In this document: positions 37,683 through 48,890 of the stretch, piece by piece
How the letters are laid out: the number at the start of each line of letters is the position of its first letter
Position numbering within the stretch: position 1 is the first letter of the stretch
NCBI GenBank assembly: GCA_036874045.1
Contig: CM072336.1
Location: 16,611,001-16,675,000, forward strand
Direction of reading: 5' to 3'
DNA: 64,000 nucleotides
Source of the DNA: Cymodocea nodosa
Taxonomy: Eukaryota; Streptophyta; Magnoliopsida; Alismatales; Cymodoceaceae
Notes under the pieces: generated by a model
Told to the model about the DNA's origin: nothing
Database searches by the model: none
The model's input: only the letters and a program-made list of their open reading frames with translations
Program-made: the position numbers and the translations under genes

Positions 37683-39525
37683 GAAGGTTTTGATGTACCT
37701 ATCCGAAAACTCTTAAGAATCGGAGAGTTACCATTAGTAAGTATCTGAAAATAGTTTTAAGCTTTGGATGGTTGAGTTTTCTTTTATTTCTAACTTAAGT
37801 GACTTTTCGGAAGATTACTTGTGTAACTATTCGAAATGACTTAAGGATCGGAGAGTTATCTTTTATAAGTATCCGAAACGTGCCTTCTCTATCAGATAGT
37901 TTATTTTTAATATTTTATGATGCTGTTTCAGAAGGACATGTGTTTCAATTTTAATACATGACTTAAGTGGTCTTTCGGTATGTTAGTTCTATCTATCCGA
38001 AATGATTTTGAAGTTTCGGTAAGTTATCTGTTTAAGTCTCCGATTTTCTAAAAACCTTCGAAGATTCTATTTTTACAGAAACTGTAACTATTATTAATTG
38101 ATTAATATTTGTAGCAAGATATCTTTTGATTGCAAATCTCAACTTTATTATGATTAAAGGTTGCTGGAAATGAATTACTGCTTAAGGCATCTGACCTTTT
38201 CAGAATTCTTTCCACCTATGCAAATCTCGAAGGAAAAATAAAAAGGATTTGTAGAAGACTACAACATACACACATAGAATTTTTCAACACTCAAAAAGGA
38301 AAAATTGTATACTTAGCATTTCTGCAAACATTTTGAAGATTCGTCTGCAACAAAGTCCAGAAGATCAATAGCTGCAGATCAATCAAGAATTCTCCTCAGA
38401 GCTTCTTTGTCAACTCTTCATTGGAGTTGATCTGGTCTTATGTGTCATTTTCATTTTGAGTCTGTGACTCCTGGTTTTAAACTGTTTTCTCATTTGCTTT
38501 AAAACCTTAACTCACAAGGGTGTTGTGAGTATACCTTCATAAGGTCGGGGCCTTTGTGAAGAGAGTGAAGTGTGATACTTCACTTGCTCAAGATTAGGGA
38601 CTTGAGTACACAAAGTTGGTGCTTTGTGTGAGGTTTTTGTTTAGCCTTTAAAAACATCTGTAAGGTTGTTGCTTAGCCTACAAAAGTAACTTGTTTAAGG
38701 TTTGTGCTTAGCCTTAAAAGCACTTAGTAGAATTCTCAAGGTTGTGGCCTTGAGGAGTGGACTACCTAGTTTGGGGAACCACTATAAATCTCTTTGTGTT
38801 CTTTACTTTTTGCACTACAAGTTTTAATTCCAAAATCAATTAATCAAGGTTCATTAGTGTCAACAGCTTCCAAAGTTTTAAAAGAAAAATAAATTTTATT
38901 AGGACACTATTCACCCCCCCTCAAGTGTGCCATTCGATCCTTTCAGCAAGCTCCTAAACCGTGGTATGAAAGATTATCTACATTCCTAATAGAACAAGGA
39001 TATATCATGGGAAAAGTAGACCATACTCTTTTTATCAAGAAAGATGATAAAGATCAAATTGTTGTTCAAATATATGTGGATGATATAATCTTTGGAGCAA
39101 CTTCTGATAAACTAATAAAAATATTTTCTGAAGAGATGACTAGTCAGTTTGAAATGAGTATGATAGGATGACTTTCATATTTTCGAGGACTTCAAATTAA
39201 GCAAATGGATAAAGGTATATTTTTAAATCAGGAAAAATATGCAGTTGAAATGCTTAAGAAATTTAATTTTAAAGATATAAGGATTCGAGGAACTCCGATG
39301 TGTACTTTTTTAAAGTTAGATATTGATGACATAGGAAAATCAATAGATCAAAGAAAATATAGAAGTATGATTGGTTTTTTACTTTATTTGACAGCTAGTA
39401 GACTTGATATTATGTTTGCTGTGTGTACTTGTGCTAGATTTCAATCTAATCCTAAAGAATCACACTCAATTGTTGTTAAAAGAATATTTAGATATATACA
39501 AAGAACTAAGTTTATTGATATGTAA

Positions 39526-40357
39526 CACGTTGAGTTAAAACAAGTAGATTTATAACTTAACGTATCTAACTCAATGAGTTCATCATGTGCCAAATCACGT
39601 GACAAGTACTATAGCTAACTCAATGAACTAAGTCTATGGTGTTATGCTAACTCAAGGAATCAACTTCATGGTGTTATGCTAACTCAACAAGGTAATTCTG
39701 TTGTGTTACTGATAACTCAATGAACCAGAAATAAACAAATGTTTTAAACAATAAAGTATTTACCATGTGCAAGAATAATAACTTTAAGTTTATAACGCTA
39801 ACCTAACCCGTTGCCTTACTGTTCAATATAGCAACTCAACACGTGTAGTTAGTGTAGTAATATTAACTTAACGAGTTAAACATGTGTAATTCACATGATA
39901 CAATATAACATTCATAAACTTTAATTTCACCACGTGCATAATATTAACTTAACGAATTCATCTCTTCCTTTTGCTTACTAACTTAACAAGTTCTCACGTG
40001 ACTTATTTTAACCTTTAAGCCTATAACTCAATGAGTTCTCACGTGACCTTTTTACAAATAACACACTAACTTTACGAGTTGTCTTTAGCGTGCACTATAC
40101 ATGATACAGAAAATATAACTTTAAAACATATCATGCTTTACAATTCAAATGCACGTTAATTTAACATTTAGTTAAATGAAAAGTTAATATAACATAATGA
40201 CTAGTTATTTAACACAGTATAATCTCAAATCTACTACAGACAAGTATTTATATTAGTAAATTTTTCTATACTAATTAATGTTCTTAATTTACTTTCACAA
40301 ACAATAAAATATGATTACATTCATTTAGCACACATCATCAAAACAAAATACTCAACA
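39526..40357 (-). repeat. Partial A-family LTR, reversed, second copy
   Basis: A-type LTR sequence whose minus-strand start lies at 40357 (TGTTGAGTATTTTG). It parallels the LTR piece at 3724-4130 but is longer, and joins pol at the same point of the pol sequence (CTAAAG followed by ATGATGATATGATC). It carries GTTGAGTTA repeats and CACGTG boxes. Confidence 0.8.
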
Positions 40358-41667
40358 CTAAAGATGATAATGATGATATGATCAATTTCCCAAAAGAATT
40401 AGAGATCAATAAAGAGATTGAAGATTTATCTGAGAAAATTAAAAATATGAACTTAAATGATCAAACTAATGACCAAAGTGATGTACCTTCAAATGCTGGT
40501 GAGAATATTGAGGAGAATCATAGAAATTGGCATTATTTTTCATCACATCCCTTCACTCAAGTCATTGGTAATATTAATAAGGGAGTTAAAACTAGAGCTT
40601 CAGTAAATTTAAATAGTATGTGTATGTTTGTTTCTATAGTGGAACTAAAGAATATAGAAGAAGCATTATCTAATGAAAATTGGATAGTGGCAATGCAAGA
40701 TGAACTAAATCAATTCATCAGAAATGATATTTGGGAATTAGTCTCTCTACTAGAAAATCAGTCCATAATAGGTACAAAGTGGATCTTTCGAAACAAAACT
40801 AATGAGACTGGTCAAGTTGTAAGAAACAAAGCTAGATTAATTGCACAAGGGTATACACAAGAAGGACTTGATTATAATGAAACATTTGCTCCTATAGGTA
40901 GGTTAGAAAGTATTAGAATATTATTGGCCTATGCTTGCTGTATGGATTTTAAACTATATCAAATGGATGTAAAGAGTTCAATTCTAAATAGCTTAATTAA
41001 TGAAGAAGTTTATGTGAAGCAACCACCTAGATTTGAAAATATTAAAAATCTTGACTATGTGTATAAATTAAAGAAAGCCTTATATGGTTTGAAGCAAACA
41101 CCTAAATCGTGGTATGAAAGATTATCTACATTCCTAATAGAACAATGATATATCATGGGAAAAGACCATACTCTTTTTATTAAGAAAGATAGTAAAGATT
41201 AGATTGTTGTTCAAATATATGTAGATGATATAATCTTTGGAGCAACTTTTAATAAACTAATAAAAAAATTTTCTGAAGAGATGACTAGTCAGTTTGAAAT
41301 GAGTATGATAGGAGAACTTTCATACTTTCTAGGACTTCAAATTAAGCAAATGGATAAAGGTATATTTTTAAATCATGAAAAATATGCAATTGAAATACTT
41401 AAGAAATTTAATTTTAAAGATACAAGGATTCAAGGAACTCCTATGTGTACTTCTTTAAAGTTAGATATTGATGACATAGGAAAATCAATAGATCAAAGAA
41501 AATATAGAAGTATGATTGGTTCTTTACTTTATTTGACAGTTAGTAGACCTGATATTATGTTTGTTGTGTGTGCTTGTGCTAGATTTGAATCTAATCCTAA
41601 AGAATCACACTCAATTGTTGTTAAAAGAATATTTAGATATATATAAGGAACTAAAAATTTCATTGCA
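40358..41667 (+). mobile_element. Sirevirus pol remnant D2
   Basis: Second copy of the D-type pol segment: integrase tail/linker (40358-40690), reverse transcriptase (about 40690-41250, with WIFRNKTNETGQV, YQMDVKSSILN, LYGLKQTPKSWY and a YVDD box near 41219), and the start of RNase H (about 41400-41660). It is very similar to D1 but not interrupted by other elements. It ends abruptly near 41667. It has only a few breaks. Confidence 0.87.
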
Positions 41668-41738
41668 CACTTTGTCTTTCTTGAATTCAAGCTTAGGCAG
41701 TCCTCTGACTAGATCATTTTTGGATAACTTTCTAAGAG
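41664..41738 (-). pseudogene. Copia GAG pre-integrase fragment, minus strand
   Basis: The minus strand reads LRKLSKNDLVRGLPKLEF followed by KKDKVCN, the second half of a copia GAG pre-integrase domain. It is only about 25 codons long and lies between D2 and a reversed gypsy LTR. It resembles Sirevirus pol but its parent copy is not certain. Confidence 0.65.
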
Positions 41739-41781
41739 TCTTTGTTTAGGTTTTTAGGCAGTACCAAAGAACTTGTTTAGT

Positions 41782-42838
41782 TCCCCAACAACGGTGCTAG
41801 AAAACTTGTTTGTCTTGTTAACTTATGTTGGTAACTTAGTCAATTTGTCTTTATGCTTATTAGTAATTCCTTTTTAAAAGTCAACAAGCAATCTTTCACA
41901 CAAATTAGATATTAATTCTAATTTGTATTTTAACTGCAAGTGCACAGTGTATATTGTATTTATGTGTAAGTACAGGTCGATCCCATAGAAAATTGAGCAA
42001 AAATTGTGTATTGTTCCATTTTTAATAATGGAATTTATATATTTAGTAAGCACTTCGTTGAGTTATAGCTAACTCAACGAACTAACTTCATGGAATTGAA
42101 TTAACTCAACGAAGCTATCTATCCAGTTTAATGCTGCTATTTACAAAGGAATTCAGCCAACCATTGGGCGGTTCCACAGATTGTAAATAACATTAATTAA
42201 GCTCTTTAATGCTAGTTAATATTAGATTTATCATTCAGCAACACTAACATTCAGATATTTCAAACAGTAACCATTAAAATCTTTAAGTATCAGGAACAAT
42301 TCAATTTTAGTAAACTGTAAAACTATTTTCTACTTTCTAAAGTAAACAAACATGAAACATTCACAACACTAACAATGATAACATTAATCACGATACAAAA
42401 CAAGCAATACAACACTCAAATACTAACTACAAACACAGATAAGTTGTTTTTGGTATTTTTGTTTTGATATGATCATGAAAGTGGGCGAAAGGTGAAATGT
42501 AAAAGTAATCTCTTTCGATAGTAAAAACTTATGTCACTACATGCGACGCAATTACACTAATAAAAATTTAACCACTTACAATTCTGTCTCCTCTCCCAAT
42601 AGAATCGCGAGTTCAGAATTGCAAGTTGATCTCCTCTTCAGCATACTGACATCAACTCGAAACCAAGGCTAGAAGCTTTACAATCTCTTGAGATATGAGT
42701 CGGTGCTTGGTGAAAATGGCTTTCCTTCTCGCGACGTGATCACTCCTCACAGTGGTTGTCAGGCACCGTGTTTGGCTCGGAATCGACCCGACATCAAGAA
42801 AGTATCCTCACAGACCACCGATGGTTGGTGATTATAGG
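41782..42838 (-). repeat. Reversed gypsy (Athila-like) LTR piece with primer site
   Basis: Minus-strand match to the LTR of element H (about 52240-53300), including the GGGATCGACC block typical near the end of Athila-like LTRs. Next to it (41782-41799) the minus strand has TAGCACCGTTGTTGGGGA, close to the Asp-tRNA primer site TGGCGCCGTTGCCGGGGA. GAGTTA/TAACTC inverted repeats lie at 42055-42115. The segment 41739-41781 next to it holds nothing recognised. Confidence 0.75.
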
Positions 42839-42869
42839 GAAGCAGAAGAGAACTACTCCTCACAGCAAA

Positions 42870-45344
42870 AGTGTTGTTTCCACCAAAAGGCCATTAGAAC
42901 TGCTACATCTAGATTTGTTTGGTCCTTCTCAAGTATCAAGTCTTGGGGGTCGAAAATACACCTTTGTTATTGTTGATGACTTCTCCAGATTAACTTGGGT
43001 AATATTTTTGTCACATAAAAATGAAACTTGCAATGAGTTCAAGAATTTCTACATAAGAATTCAGAATCAGAAAGAACTAACAGTGAAGAAAATTAGAAGT
43101 GATCATGGAGGTGAATTTGAAAACTATGAATTTGAAAACCTCTGCAATTCATTTGGAATTTTGCATGAATTCTCTTGTCCTAGAACTCCTACTCAAAATG
43201 GAGTTGTGGAAAGAAAAAATAGGACATTACAAGAAATGGCTAGAACTATGTTAAGTGCCACGAATCTACCTAAATTTCTCTAGGCAGAAGCTGTAGGAAC
43301 AGCTTGTCACATTTCCAACAGAATTCACATTAGATCCATATTGAATAAGACACCCTTTGAAATTTGGTTCGATAAAACTCCAAATGTGGGCTATTTTAAG
43401 ACATTTGGATGCAAATGTTATGTTTTAAATAGAGGAAATGCTAAAGACAAGTTTGATGCTAAGTCTGAACCTACCATACTTGTTGGTTACTCCTCGAGAA
43501 GCAAAGCTTACAAAGTATATTTTGCTGAAGATAGAAGAGTGGAGGAAAGTATAAATGTTCAGTTTGTTGAAGATATGTTCTAGAATTTCAAAAAGCTGAA
43601 GATTAATGATGATAGTGAAAATGAAGACTTTGAAGATGATAAAAGTAAGCAGAATACCAATTCACAAGTGTTAGACCAGAATCTCAACCTTAGATATCAG
43701 AATCATAACATTGGAAGTTTAGATCTGATCATCCTAAGGAACAAATTATTGGAAATATATCCAAAGGGGTACAAACCAGAAGCAAAGCACAAGATATCTG
43801 TAATTTTTGTGCATTTGTGTCAGAAATAGAGCCAAAATCAGTAGATGAAGCTTGTAAGGATACCTACTGGATAATGACTATGTAGAAAGAATTAAATCAG
43901 TTCCAGAAAAACAATGTGGGAATTAATAGAAAAACCTGCAGGAAAATCCATCATTGGAACTAAATGGATTTTCAAAAACAAATTAGATGAAGATGGTAAC
44001 ATTCTTAGAAATAAAGCTCGATTAGTTGCACAAGGCTACAATCAGCAGGAAGGTATTGACTATGAAGAAACTTTTGCTCCTGTAGCCAGGATTGAAGCTA
44101 TCAGAATGTTGCTTGCCTTTGCAAGTAGTATGAAGATAAGATTGTTTCAAATGGATGTGAAAAGTGCCTTCTTAAATAGAGAAATTCAAGAAGAAGTGTT
44201 TGTTAAACAACCTCCTGGATTTGAAGATCATGTCTACAAATTGAGAAAGGCTCTTTATGGTTTGAAACAGGCACCTAGAGCTTGGTATGAGAAATTGAAA
44301 AGATTTTTAATTGAAAACAATTTTTCTATAGGCAAAGTGGATAGTACTTTGTTTATCAAAACTTTTGATGTGCGCATGTCGATTGTATAGATATATGTTG
44401 ATGATATAGTCTTTAGAGCTACTTCAGAAGATCTCTGTCATGAATTTCAGAATTTGATGAAAAATAAATTCGAAATGAGCATGATGGGAGAATTGAAGTT
44501 TTTCTTGGGATTACAGATTCATCAAATGCATAATGGTATCTTTATCAACCAAGAAAAATACTGCAAAGAGATGTTGAAGAAATTTGATTATGAAAACATC
44601 AAATCCGCAAATACTCCAATGAGCTCAAGCATTAAAATAGAAATGGATGATTCAAGTGTTGCAATGGATCAAAGGCAATATAGAGGTATGATTGGATCCC
44701 TATTATACCTTTCAGCTAGCAGGCCAGATATTTTGTTTAGTATATGCTTGTGTGCTAGATTTCAAGCATCATCAAAGGAATCACATTTAAAATTAGTCAA
44801 AAGAATCTTTAGATATCTACAAGGAACAAAAGATTTCGGATTATTCTACTTAGCTGACAGTAGTTTAATTTTAACAAGCTATAGTGTTGCAGATTATGTA
44901 GGGAGCAGATCTGATAGAAAAAGCACCAATGGTACTTGTCAATTACTTGGAAGTTCTTTAATATCATGGTTCAGTAGGAAACAAAATTGTATAGCTTTAT
45001 CTACTACTAAAGCCGAGTATATTGCAGTTGGACTGTGCTGTGCACAAATCCTTTGGATGCAACAAACTCTAGCAAATTATAGACTGAAAATTCAGAATTC
45101 AATCATATTTTGTAATAACAGCAGTGCAATCAGTCTATCTAAGAATACAGTACTTCATTCCAAAGCCAAGCATATCGAGATCAGACATCATTTTCTAAGA
45201 GATCATGTGGAGAAAGGGAACATTTCACTTAAGTTTGTGCCAACAAAAAATCAACTTGCAAATATTTTCACCAAACCTTTAAATGAATCAACTTTTAATC
45301 ATATTAGACGAAATCTAGGAATATGTTCTTTACAAGATCTTTAA
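42870..45344 (+). pseudogene. pol of element E
   Basis: Integrase core at about 42885-43280 with LLHLDLFGP, RSDHGGEFEN and NGVVERKNR (D, D, E positions). Its C-terminal region runs to about 43580. Reverse transcriptase lies at about 43905-44480, with [23 protein letters not shown] and a YVDD box near 44394. RNase H covers about 44850-45330, with DRKSTNGTCQLLGSSL, AKHIEIRHHFLRDHV and a normal copia C-terminus LGICSLQDL. Enzymes of the polyprotein that copy and integrate the element. Broken, but long stretches are open. Confidence 0.88.
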
Positions 45345-45461
45345 ATATTTTATTCATCAAGCTCACAATATGGGAGCTTGTTTTTTTGCTAACCTACTCG
45401 TGCAGGTTATATCAATTTTACAGAAAACCAATTTTACAGTCCTCACCTTTTTATATAATGA

Positions 45462-45724
45462 CAAAAAGGGGGAGAAGGATTTGGAAATTTGTCAAGTATA
45501 TGGTCACTCATAGTATATCCAACAAGAATTAAAAAAACTCAGCACACAGATAGGGGGAGAAGTCTACTCAAAGTCAGGGGGAGGAATCCCTCCTTGTTAG
45601 TATAGTTTTTGTCAAATTCCTATTTTATGTTTCTTTGTGTGACTAAATGTATAGAAATACACTAGGGAGTGAAATACATGTAAATCATTGTAAAGGTTTT
45701 TGTCATTATCAAAAAGGGGGAGAT
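45462..45724 (+). other. Four purine tracts before the 3' LTR of element E
   Basis: Purine tracts at 45462-45477 (CAAAAAGGGGGAGAAGG), 45552-45562 (AGGGGGAGAAG), 45575-45586 (CAGGGGGAGGAA) and 45711-45724 (AAAAAGGGGGAGAT, touching the LTR). Multiplied purine tracts are a described Sirevirus feature. Confidence 0.83.
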
Positions 45725-47375
45725 TATTAGTACCTGAGTATTTTGGTAATGTAAAACCTATGTGAGGAAACATATTGTATTTCACAGTTAAGTCTTACTG
45801 CATTAGATCAGAAGGCTATTAGAATTATTTCCGGGCAGATGAAAAGATCAAGAAGGTTCCAGATGAACAAATCAAGAAGATTCAACAAAATCAGACAGTT
45901 ACAGGTCTAAGTATTCGAAGAGCAAGTTTAAAGCAGCAGCAATGCTATCGGACAGTTAAAAGAATAACTATCCGATTTTACAAAGCCTTTGGAGAGTTAT
46001 TTAATCAGATAGTTAAAGGGATTGAATGATCGGATAGTTAAGGAGACAACTATCCGGAAGGTTAAAGGACTTTTCGGAGAGTTACAGGTATAACTATCCG
46101 AAAGTTAAGTCATTCAATAAACCACGTGTAGAAATTCAGAACGGAAGCTTAAAAGACTTGTCGGAGAGTTAGATAATTATCCGAGTTTACTTTTCGGAGA
46201 GTTAGATAACTATTCGAGAGTTTCGGTAAGTTACAGTTTAACTATCCGAAACTTAAGTTAGTGAATTTCCCACATGTAGAAATCCAGACAGATGCTCAAA
46301 TAAGTTTTCGGAGAGTTAGAAGGATAACTATCCGAAATTTTAAAAGAGTTTCGATGAGTTATAGTTTAACCATCTGAAACTTAAGTCATTGAATTTCCCA
46401 CGTGTAGAATTCTAGATAGTGGCTCAAATAAGTTTTTGAAGAGTTAGAAAAATAACTATCCGAAATCTTGAAGAATTTTGGTGAGTTACAGGATAACCTT
46501 TCAAAATTTAAGTCAGTCTTTTATGCACGTGCTAAATTAAATTGGAAAGTTGACAGAGTCAAGTATATAACTGTTCGGTGAGTTACAGTTATAAGTATCC
46601 GATTGGATGATAGCTCACATTTAAATATTCTGGAATCCTACTTGGTAGTAAAGGATAAGTGAACTTTCGGTGAGTTACAGTTACTCTTCGGAGAGTTACA
46701 TAGCTAACTATCCGAAAGAACAGGAAAATCAGTAAGTTGACTTGAAACGTTTTTCTGAATGGTCACTTGCCATATTGGGACTTGATCCTAATCAAGTACA
46801 GTAGAATACATCCGTTGGAGGAAAATATGATCGTTGTACATATCAAGTATATATTCAAAATACAGACAACGAATATACAATAGAGATATATAGTGAGCTA
46901 CACTCGAATTCCATCCATACTCAAGTCTGCAAATAGTGAAGAATATTCAGAAGATCCATTGCAAAAAAAGCTCTTGCGCCAAAACTCTGATTGAAGGTTT
47001 AAAGCTGTTGGTTCGTGGCTTCAACCTGAAAGCTACATATAGTGTTGGTTTGAGTTTCGACCTGAAAACTCTAGGGGTTGGTTTACTGAAGTTTTTACCT
47101 GAAAACTTCTATGTAGTTGGTTCTTGCTTTGACTTGAAAGCAAGTGTGTAAGTGTTGAAACACTTAGTGAAGCCCAAGTGAACCTTGGGGGTGGACTAGC
47201 CAAATTGGTGAACCACCTAAAAATTTATTGTGTTTCTTATCTCTGTTAATTTGCATTATATTAGTTTCATCTCATTTCATTTTTTGTTGAATCATTCGAT
47301 TCAACTTTAAAAGAATTTTAAAAATACACACTTTCACCATTCATCCCCCCTCTGGTGAGCCTATCGATCCTAACA
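45725..47375 (+). repeat. 3' LTR of element E
   Basis: 1651 bases, ending CGATCCTAACA and starting TATTAGTACC (one base off the usual TG). It contains dense CGGAGAGTTA...TAACTATCCGAAA repeats from about 45890 to 46730 and CACGTG boxes. It is homologous along its length to the solo LTR at 30109-31858. Confidence 0.9.
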
Positions 47376-47549
47376 AAAACATAACTTGTTAATCAGTGTC
47401 TTGTGTGGAACCTAGACTTTTATGCCTTTGGTGGCTCACAAGCAAGCCAGTTGGTTTCCTAGAACAGATACCAACAAACTAGATTAATATTTTTTTTTTT
47501 TACACATAAATGCAGACTACACACAACATTAAAAACACAAAATCACACT

Positions 47550-48686
47550 TTAAGAACATGATTGAAAAGTAGTAACAAATGGAATAAACGTGTTAGTCCA
47601 AGTAAACTTTTTTGGCATAATTCTTCTTGCTATCAATTCTGTTTCAATGCAGTCTATTTTCCTTTTTAATTTGTAAACTTGCAGTATGTTATCAATACTA
47701 AATATATGTGTATTTCCATTAATGAAATGAAATGCAGAAAGAGATCCTCTTCTGTTCCAAGATAGTGTAGTTGTTTCTATTTCTACATCTATTTCAATAT
47801 ATTCCTCTTCCTACTTCCATTCATTTAGGTCTTTTATAATCTATATTTGAAATTTCTTCAATTCATTCCACCATCTTATCAAACATAAAGTAGGATCATC
47901 ATATTCATTATACCACATTCCTAATTGAATTTTATCATATTCTGTAGATGGTGGTTTAGCTATATCACCTGGTATAGGTAATATTTCTATAAAATCATCA
48001 TAACTGTCTATGCTTACTATGTATAAATCAGATCTAAATGCAACTGATATATTTGTGACTAGATATATATATCCATCAAGTATGACATGCATGTTGTTAA
48101 TTAATGCTTTCTATCCTAGATATATCATAATATTTTTAGTCCAAGATCTATTCAGAAAATTATACACACTTAAGCATAAATTTTCACCCCAGTTTCCAGT
48201 TGATCTCCAATAATATAATTTTTTAGGAATAGTCAAAATTTTTTCAGAAATGATTAAAGGTGACCCACAATTTTCAAATGGTACTTCATATCTATTAGGT
48301 CTTCCTATATTCTATTCTTCTCTTGTGATAGGATTTCTAATCAAAATATCAAGTAATAGAATAGCATACCTTGGTTTGGTTCTATATATAATTAATCCTT
48401 CATCCATCCCCATAATATGATCTATTCCTTCTAATGTATTGGGTGGAATTCCAGTAGTTTCATCCATAGTCAGATATTCATAGCTGATTGAACTACGATT
48501 AAATGACTTTCATAAAAATCTATCTCTAATCTTAGTTGTCTTTGCAGCTTGTAGTCCATGAAAATATTTTTCTCTGACATAGTCTTTGATTTCCTTTGAC
48601 ACACAACACAATCTACACAGATCTTTAGGTAATAGGTTACTCAATATTTCCCTAAGTGCATCCAGTGGTAATTTCATCAATTCCAT
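47550..48686 (-). pseudogene. F-box protein pseudogene captured in a gypsy segment
   Basis: Minus-strand frame from an ATG at 48686 to a stop at 47550, about 378 codons. The first 35 residues (MELMKLPLDALREIL, then KDLCRLCCVSKEI) match the F-box motif, which binds SKP1 in SCF ubiquitin ligases. The rest resembles the F-box-associated domain of plant F-box proteins (NPITREE, a GNWGENLCLSVYNF segment, SWTKN, then an HVILDGYIYLV block and an IEILPIP strand). The frame is colinear throughout but has five internal stops, so it is dead here. It is not a retroelement protein and must derive from a host gene. The second copy at 63689 shares its position behind gag. Confidence 0.8.
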
Positions 48687-48890
48687 CTATTATGATTTTG
48701 TATGACATAAACAAAAATTAACAAAGACAAAATCAACATAGCTACTTCATACCCTCGTGGAGTTAGGTCATAACTCAACGGATTAAGTTCGTTGAGTTAA
48801 GTAATAACTCTATGATACTACTAACTATAATTAAACTTATATTTTTTTATATTTTTCTACTTACTATATTATACATAGTTACTTAAGTTA
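48687..48890 (-). promoter_or_regulatory. Spacer between gag and F-box with GAGTTA palindromes
   Basis: About 200 noncoding bases. At 48753-48812 lie inverted repeats such as CCGTTGAGTTATGACCTAAC and its partner AACTCAACG. The same spacer with the same motifs lies at 63500-63688. It could be a promoter for the F-box copy or an intron; neither can be settled from sequence. Confidence 0.45.

Larger units (their letters stand above)
6456..38945 (+). mobile_element. Sirevirus element B, complete span with nested insertions
   Basis: Full-span Ty1/copia element with 5' LTR (6456-8183), Met-tRNA primer site, gag, protease, integrase, reverse transcriptase, RNase H, an extra ORF, purine tracts and a 3' LTR (29082-38945, interrupted). 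The 5-base duplication GCAAG occurs at 6451-6455 and 38946-38950. Without insertions it would be about 12 kb. Element A sits in the RNase H region and element C in the 3' LTR. The first 180 bases of the two LTRs differ at roughly 6-9% of positions by eye, which makes B clearly older than A. The coding parts carry well over ten breaks. Confidence 0.92.
29082..38945 (+). repeat. 3' LTR of element B, split by element C
   Basis: Left part 29082-29556, right part about 37688-38945. It starts TGTTAGTTCAATT and ends CGATCCTTTCA. Element C separates the parts, with GAAGG on both sides. The repeat content matches the 5' LTR (TAACTATCCGAAA, GACTTAAGTGACTTTTCGG). Confidence 0.9.
4131..39512 (+). mobile_element. 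Sirevirus pol remnant D1, interrupted by a solo LTR and element B
   Basis: Plus-strand copia pol in three pieces: 4131-4179, 5762-6455 and 38946-39512. The pieces are separated by the solo LTR (4180-5761) and by element B (6456-38945), each flanked by its own 5-base target duplication, which shows the pieces were once contiguous. The content is the integrase C-terminal linker, reverse transcriptase ([26 protein letters not shown] and YVDD blocks) and the start of RNase H. It is close to D2 (40358-41667) and to the A family. It is the oldest host layer of the nest, broken, and lacks LTRs of its own in this window. Confidence 0.88.
42838..47375 (+). mobile_element. Sirevirus element E, pol to 3' LTR
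   Basis: Third copia family of the window. It begins abruptly inside pol at the end of the reversed gypsy LTR piece and runs through integrase, reverse transcriptase, RNase H and four purine tracts to a complete 3' LTR (45725-47375). No 5' LTR or gag is in view. Its pol is the best preserved of the window, with only a few breaks. No extra ORF is present between pol and LTR, unlike A, B and C. The solo LTR at 30109 belongs to the same family. Confidence 0.88.

Noticed and set aside
42756-42976. Separate small gene across the gypsy LTR/E junction
   Set aside because: The open frame mixes reversed LTR sequence with copia integrase and is a chance frame across a junction.
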